Below, in pieces: positions 59,700 through 64,000 of a stretch of 64,000 bases of DNA (positions within the stretch are counted from its first letter, which is position 1; every line of letters starts with the position of its first letter). Origin of the DNA: Primula veris. Its lineage: Eukaryota; Streptophyta; Magnoliopsida; Ericales; Primulaceae. The notes beneath the pieces were generated by a model. The model did not search any database and had not been told where the DNA came from. It saw only the letters and a program-made list of their open reading frames with translations. The position numbers were made by a program, and so were the translations under genes. The stretch lies in NCBI GenBank assembly GCA_963682055.1, contig OY821740.1, positions 20,314,814 through 20,378,813 of the forward strand. The letters are read 5' to 3'.

Positions 59700-60068
59700 C
59701 TAATTCTGAGCCCTAGAACTACCACCTTCCTCGGCATCCCTCTTAGCCAAAAGCTCCTGGAGATGATCCCTCTCCTTAATCAAACGAGAAATCGCCATCT
59801 CAGCCTGTTGCAAAGCATAGGACTGAGATTTGCATTTTTGCTCGGCTTTAAAATGAGCAGTGCCTTCCTCATCCCAATATTGCTTAAACCTCCTCACTTC
59901 AGTCTGAGCACACTTGAGATCATGTTTCAACCATGACATCTCAATCTCTTTTAGCTGAAGAGGAGTCAAATCCTCTTCCCTGAAACCAGGGGGATGAGGT
60001 AGCAAAAAAGTAGGCTCCTCTTCCTTAAGGGCTTTCTTTTTGGAGGCAGATCTAGTGATGGGAGCCAT
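59700..60068 (-). CDS. Antisense coiled-coil ORF 1 of the Tat-type element
   Basis: From MAPITRSASKKKALKEEEP the frame gives 122 residues. A basic start is followed by a proline-rich loop (LLPHPPGFREEDLTPLQLKE) and a long charged helix (WLKHDLKCAQTEVRRFKQYW ... LQQAEMAISRLIKERDHLQE) with heptad spacing. The internal ATG was chosen because upstream codons are hydrophobic and overlap a TATA box (TTTATAAAT, about 60144-60151). Family unknown; an intact frame within an otherwise mutated element. Confidence 0.55.
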   Translation of the reverse strand: MAPITRSASKKKALKEEEPTFLLPHPPGFREEDLTPLQLKEIEMSWLKHDLKCAQTEVRRFKQYWDEEGTAHFKAEQKCKSQSYALQQAEMAISRLIKERDHLQELLAKRDAEEGGSSRAQN

Positions 60069-60292
60069 CTCAAACAAAAGCAAATTATAAAACAAGAGAG
60101 AGAAAGGAAGAATTGGTAATGAAATACAGACAATATGGAGCATTTATAAAGATTCAAAGGGCACGAAGAACGAGGCGTTGCAACGGTTCATAAGACAAAG
60201 GCACGAGATACGAAAAGATACATCTGATTCAAATACAAAATAAAATACAAGTTCCAAAACGGGAAATACATCATAAAACCAGCCCAGCCTAA

Positions 60293-60772
60293 CTAAGGAT
60301 CAATGGGTGGAAAAACCGAACTGCCAGACCGAGAGAAAGCAAAACGAGCAGAGCAGTTCAACCGAGCTTGGTAGGAATCATTCATGGCAACCAAATTTTC
60401 ATTTTCCGTGGAGAGTTCGGAGTTCTCCGTGGTAAGAACCCTGACGCGCTCCTCGAGCCGAGCATTCCTTACCATTATGCTAGCTAGGCCTTGAGGAGAG
60501 TTATCAAACTCATCTTGAGCATTGTCCCAAATCTCCTCGGCATCGTACCAGGAGTTGGCTAGATGATTTCTCTGTAACAACAAATGATCGAGCTGGCGAC
60601 TCAGGGCCGAAATCTCGGTCCACTTCACTGTCTCTTCGGGATGAGAGCCGAACAAACTCAAGGCCAAAATACCATACTCCTTCTCAAGCCTCGCCATTTG
60701 ACGACGGACCCGAGATACCTCAGTATCCAAGCCCTTCATCTGAGCATGATATCTCACCACATGTTCAGACAT
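60293..60772 (-). CDS. Antisense coiled-coil ORF 2 of the Tat-type element
   Basis: The frame gives 159 residues from MSEHVVRYHAQMKGLDTEVS. Helical segments (RVRRQMARLEKEYGILAL; RLEERVRVLTTENSELSTEN) are separated by a short linker, and the C-terminus is SGSSVFPPIDP. A TATAAATA box on the minus strand lies near 60868-60876, about 100 bp upstream of the ATG. No recognised family. It resembles the neighbouring ORFs in size, strand and coiled-coil content. Confidence 0.55.
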   Translation of the reverse strand: MSEHVVRYHAQMKGLDTEVSRVRRQMARLEKEYGILALSLFGSHPEETVKWTEISALSRQLDHLLLQRNHLANSWYDAEEIWDNAQDEFDNSPQGLASIMVRNARLEERVRVLTTENSELSTENENLVAMNDSYQARLNCSARFAFSRSGSSVFPPIDP

Positions 60773-61089
60773 TCTGGGAAATCGTTATAGTGCAGGATAA
60801 AATAGGGGATGAGGGAAAAGCAAACAATAAGAGTTGATAAAAGAGGGTAACTACTAAAGAAAAGAAGAGGAGTATTTATAGAGAAGATAGTGTGATATTT
60901 TCTGACAAATAATTGGAAACATGCATATTATCTGACAAGTGCTTGGGAGCAGGCACCTATATTCGACAGTGCAGGGGACATGTCTACAGTCATCTGATAT
61001 TACAGTACAACAAGAAATAAAAAGAAAAGACATTCAAAGGTCCACGTTCCAGAAAAACGACAAACCACAAGTGCAACATGAAAAGAAGT

Positions 61090-61660
61090 GCAATATAAAG
61101 GGGCAAAGGAAATTTTCATTAATAAGGGTGAGATACATCACTGTTCATTACATCAGAGGACATCAAAGGGAAAAACTATTACATCAGGGGACTACATCGA
61201 AAGAAAATCTATTACATCGAGGTCTATTACATCCGAGAATAACATCAAAAGAAAAATCTATTACAGAAGATCAACTATGTCGGCAAACCCATCGAACATG
61301 ATGCATGAAGGAAGGAGGCGATGGGGAAGAGGAAGAAGAGAATGAAGAGGAACATAAAAAAGAAGTGAAAAGCAAGAAGAGAAAAATGAAAAATGACAAA
61401 AACCCTAGAAGTAACACAAAACGCTTAGGATCACAGGGTTGATTGTTACATCGTAGTGGTGCAGAAGAAGAGAAAAAAAAAAAAAAAAAGAAGAGAACAA
61501 AGTATTAAACAGAAAAGAAGAAGAGTGCAAGGAAATAAAAAAGAAAGAGTGATGGGAGAGAAGATGAAAGGAAAGGAAGAGGAAGATAAAGAAAAACAGA
61601 TAAGAAGAAGACAAAGAAATGAGGGAAACAGAGAAACAAAAAGAAAAGAAAAAGGGCGAG
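61090..61660. other. Repetitive and purine-rich spacer
   Basis: Near 61140-61270 about four short units share CTATTACATC and ACATCAAAAGAAAAA. 61470-61670 is a long GA-rich (purine) tract on the plus strand. The apparent Ser/Phe-rich minus-strand frame there is compositional. Confidence 0.5.
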
Positions 61661-61661
61661 G

Positions 61662-61955
61662 CTAGGGGGAAGTCGATCGGTATCGATGAGAGGGCCCGGC
61701 AGAGACATTCCTGTCTCGAAGTGTCGGGTTCCCCCTCAACACCTCATTCTCTTCGACTAGAGCCCGACGAGCACGTCGACAATAATCCAGCTCGGATCTT
61801 AGCCAAGTCAATTCCCGAACCATCTCGGTATGGTGATAACGCATCACCTTTAACTCCTCTTCAGCATCCTTCAACAGCTTTAATGCATGGCCATATGAGG
61901 CTTCAAAAGCCTCCACTTGCAAAACCAATGTAGATTTGGTCGAAGAACCTTCCAT
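61662..61955 (-). CDS. Antisense coiled-coil ORF 3 of the Tat-type element
   Basis: From MEGSSTKSTLVLQVEAFEAS the frame gives 97 residues, largely one helix (KLLKDAEEELKVMRYHHTEM, VRELTWLRSELDYCRRARR), with a Ser/Arg-rich end. A TATAAATA box on the minus strand is at about 62038-62046. The ATG was chosen because upstream codons are hydrophobic leader-like sequence directly after the TATA box. Confidence 0.55.
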   Translation of the reverse strand: MEGSSTKSTLVLQVEAFEASYGHALKLLKDAEEELKVMRYHHTEMVRELTWLRSELDYCRRARRALVEENEVLRGNPTLRDRNVSAGPSHRYRSTSP

Positions 61956-62539
61956 TTTTAGGAAGTTATAAGATAAAATTCTGTATATAAGGAAGAGATA
62001 TAAGGGGGAGATTGTGAATAAACCCATATCTTAAGAAGGTATTTATAGAAAGATTAAGGATGGTTTAATGTGGGGAATCGCAACCGTTCGTCAAAAGACG
62101 CTGGAAAACATGGGAAATTGAAAAGATGCGTCTGATGGGAAGAAACGTTTGGGTATAGGCCAGTATTTAAAGAGGGTAAATCTCTAAAAAGCCTCTACAC
62201 GTGTCAGTTATGCCAGCTTACAAATATTCAAATAGGGAAGTACAACAGTGCTAAGTGATAAAGGATAAGATTTGTGCACAGGGTTCAAGAAATCCCCTCA
62301 GTCCCTAGATACAAAGATTCAGAAGATTCAGTGGATAAGGTCAAGCGCAAGGCCCAAGAAAAAAAAAGCATTAATGAAGCCACAAGCGTGCGCAGTCAAA
62401 TTAATTGCGTTGGGAGAATAATTCAGATAAAAACCAGAAAAAGAAATTTCCATTAATCAATGGGAACTTTATTACAAGATGCTTCTCGACAAAAGGACAC
62501 CAATGCATCACAAAAAAAAAAGAACAATTTTTCAAAAGG

Positions 62540-62863
62540 TCATGCGTCGTCATTCGGCCTCTTCTTAGACCGAGCATACACTTTCTTGATGGCCAATTTA
62601 TAAGCCCTCTTGAAAGCAATATGCCTCTCTCTAGAAGCCTCAAGCTCTTTGATCCGAGCACGAGCCCAAATATTGTCGATCAGAGACCTCTGATATTCAC
62701 TCTCCATTGCCTCCAAGCGCTCATCCATCTCAGCAGCTCGGCGAGCCTCCACGGTTAAAGAGGCAACCCTCCTTTCGAGGATACGAGTCCTCCTAACCTC
62801 CTCCTCGAGATGGGCAACATATTCAGGAAGGTTGTCACCACTATTTTCACGAGGAGAAGCCAT
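62540..62863 (-). CDS. Antisense coiled-coil ORF 4 (MASP paralogue 1)
   Basis: This 107-residue frame begins MASPRENSGDNLPEYVAHLE. It continues with a charged helix (EEEVRRTRILERRVASLTVE) and ends with the conserved block FKRAYKLAIKKVYARSKKRP. It is clearly paralogous to the ORF at 63154-63465: same start MASP, GDN, YVA.LE.EV, KRAYKLA and ARSK. A TTATAAAA box on the minus strand is near 62912-62919. Family not recognised. Confidence 0.6.
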   Translation of the reverse strand: MASPRENSGDNLPEYVAHLEEEVRRTRILERRVASLTVEARRAAEMDERLEAMESEYQRSLIDNIWARARIKELEASRERHIAFKRAYKLAIKKVYARSKKRPNDDA

Positions 62864-63153
62864 TTGTTCGTTAATAAAGAATGAGCTGCACAAAGAATAT
62901 AGGGACAGTCCCCTTTTATAAGAAGAAACAATGGGGTAGATCAAAGGTCATCTCGAAGAAAGACAACCTCTTGAACTTCCCAAGAGCAGTTATGGCTAAC
63001 TACATCAGTTCAAATCCAGTTAAGTTATCCAATAAGGTACCAAGAAGATAAACAGACAAGAGCGATAATAAAGAAATATTTTATTAATATTTTCAATAGT
63101 TCAATTACAACTTGGGGATAATATCCAATACAAAAGAAATCATAAACGACTAA

Positions 63154-63465
63154 TTATTCCAAGGAAGAGCCTCCTTCATCGTCATCCGAACTCGGTTTAG
63201 ACCGAGCATGCAACTCCTTAAAAGCAAGCTTATAGGCCCTTTTTGCTGCCTTTTGCTTAGCCAGAGAAGCCTCAAGCCTCTTTATACGTTCAAAGGCCCA
63301 ATCAAGGTCAGCCATCGTCAAGTGATGAGCTGCGTCCATATCAGATAGCCTTTTTGACACGTCCGCCAATTTCTTTTTCATACCACGAGCCTTCTTGACT
63401 TCATTCTCCAAGTAAGCGACATAATCTGAAGAATTGTCTCCAGTAGAACCATTGGGAGAAGCCAT
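63154..63465 (-). CDS. Antisense coiled-coil ORF 5 (MASP paralogue 2)
   Basis: This 103-residue frame begins MASPNGSTGDNSSDYVAYLE. It continues with a helical middle (MKKKLADVSKRLSDMDAAHH, RIKRLEASLAKQKAA) and the conserved KRAYKLAFKELHARSK block, and ends with an acidic/serine tail (SSDDDEGGSSLE). A TTATAAAAA box on the minus strand is near 63516-63524. It is the closest of the antisense ORFs to the 3' LTR. It shares its architecture with the ORF at 62540, which points to an ancient tandem duplication inside the element. Confidence 0.6.
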   Translation of the reverse strand: MASPNGSTGDNSSDYVAYLENEVKKARGMKKKLADVSKRLSDMDAAHHLTMADLDWAFERIKRLEASLAKQKAAKRAYKLAFKELHARSKPSSDDDEGGSSLE

Positions 63466-63744
63466 TAAGTCACAAGCAAGGTGGTGATGGAATAAATAAT
63501 TGTAGGAAGGGTATTCTCTTTTTATAATAAGGTGATTTTTAGAAAGGTCAAGGGTTGCTTCGAAGAAAGATACCAAGGGTCTTATCAAAGTCAAATAGCA
63601 AATTTGCAAGTTCGCAAGACAGTAAATGGGTCCCAAGGAGCATTTATAAATAGGGGCATTTGCCGAATGAAACATAGGGAACAGCTAAACCGAAGTAATC
63701 TCTTCGACAGACCAATCATGACTCCCTCGACGTGGAAACCACAC

Positions 63745-63764
63745 CGAGGAAGTCAGGGAGCACT
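63745..63764 (+). other. Possible polypurine tract of the Tat-type element
   Basis: A purine-rich segment (GAGGAAGTCAGGGAG) ends just before the 3' LTR start at 63765. It is imperfect but in the right place for plus-strand priming. Confidence 0.4.
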
Positions 63765-64000
63765 TGATATAACATAAAAATTAGACCCGAGTATTCTATT
63801 CGGATCTTAATCAGCCCATATATCATAACTGGGTATCCAACGCTTAATGGGTTATCACCCCCTTTACAAAAAGCCTAAGCCCACTTAACTAGGGACCCAT
63901 ATCTGAAAAAACCCATGAGATGGAGACATTTGTCAACATCCTAGGAGGCATAATAGCCTATAAATAGCCAAGTATCCCCCCAAGAAAGGGACCAGAAAAT
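63765..64000 (+). repeat. 3' LTR of the Tat-type element, truncated by the window end
   Basis: It begins TGATATAACATAAAAATTAG and matches the first 236 bp of 47490-48019 with about eight differences, including the TATAAATA box at 63959-63966. The remaining ~290 bp and the target duplication lie beyond 64000. Confidence 0.9.

Larger units (their letters stand above)
47490..64000 (+). mobile_element. Large Tat-type Ty3/gypsy element with antisense gene cluster (runs off the window)
   Basis: The 5' LTR (47490-48019), primer-binding site, gag and pol (protease, RT, RNase H, integrase) on the plus strand reach 54042. A tandem repeat and 9.7 kb coding on the minus strand follow. The 3' LTR starts at 63765 and is cut by the window end. 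The visible 236 bp of the two LTRs differ at about eight positions, so the element is older than the one at 37537. Two in-frame stops and one frameshift affect gag-pol. Great length, an additional RNase H-like domain after the RT-RNase H, and extra ORFs near the 3' end are typical of the Tat branch. The 3' end and target duplication cannot be checked. Confidence 0.85.

Noticed and set aside
61405..61708. Ser/Phe/Leu-rich minus-strand ORFs and Lys/Glu-rich plus-strand ORF
   Set aside because: They are products of a long purine tract, with no TATA box or conserved block like the neighbouring antisense ORFs.

Overview
The window is nuclear DNA of a flowering plant, most likely a eudicot. The host genes have many introns, the intergenic DNA is AT-rich, and nearly every class of plant transposable element is present. 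I see no bacterial or organellar genes and no rRNA, tRNA or CRISPR array.

Layout. (1) 1-7919: a small hAT-type MITE with a perfect 8-bp target duplication, then an old complete Ty1/copia element (Copia-1, LTRs 1167-1385 and 7686-7919) whose coding region is destroyed. (2) 7920-12740: a second, minus-strand copia element with a broken gag, primer-binding site and 1.19-kb LTR. A 5'-truncated LINE with an 18-bp target duplication sits inside its gag. (3) 12741-17416: a minus-strand WD40-repeat gene, now a pseudogene, cut off in mid-exon by that LTR. (4) 17735-21600: a Stowaway-like MITE and a 5'-truncated copia element related to Copia-1. (5) 21601-32160: AT-rich DNA with several MITE-like elements, an S1-type (self-incompatibility protein homologue) pseudogene, and a small acidic-tailed gene. 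The 3' end of that small gene has been amplified into a 2-kb tandem array. (6) 32751-37171: an intact 14-exon uridine kinase/uracil phosphoribosyltransferase-like gene (UKL3-like, minus strand, 479 codons), the one clearly functional housekeeping gene. (7) 37537-42809: a very young 5.3-kb non-autonomous LTR retrotransposon (LTRs of 762 bp with two differences, target duplication GTAAT) inserted just upstream of the UKL start codon, probably inside its 5'-leader intron. (8) 42925-47361: three Helitron-like copies, a four-copy tandem array around a possible UKL promoter, a near-perfect fold-back element, and a Mutator-like element. (9) 47490-64000 (runs off the end): a >16.5-kb Ty3/gypsy element of the Tat type.

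The most unusual part is that Tat-type element. Between the end of pol (54042) and the 3' LTR (63765) lies 9.7 kb of sequence coding on the opposite strand. It holds a broken, apparently spliced gene resembling the 'putative gypsy-type transposon' family (PF04195) with a tandemly repeated coiled coil, two further helical reading frames, and five separate short coiled-coil ORFs. Each of the five has its own upstream TATA-like box, and two are clear paralogues. This looks like an antisense gene cluster carried by the retrotransposon. Its gag and pol carry one frameshift and two in-frame stops.

All assignments come from reading motifs, termini, splice sites and duplications by eye; no database search was run.
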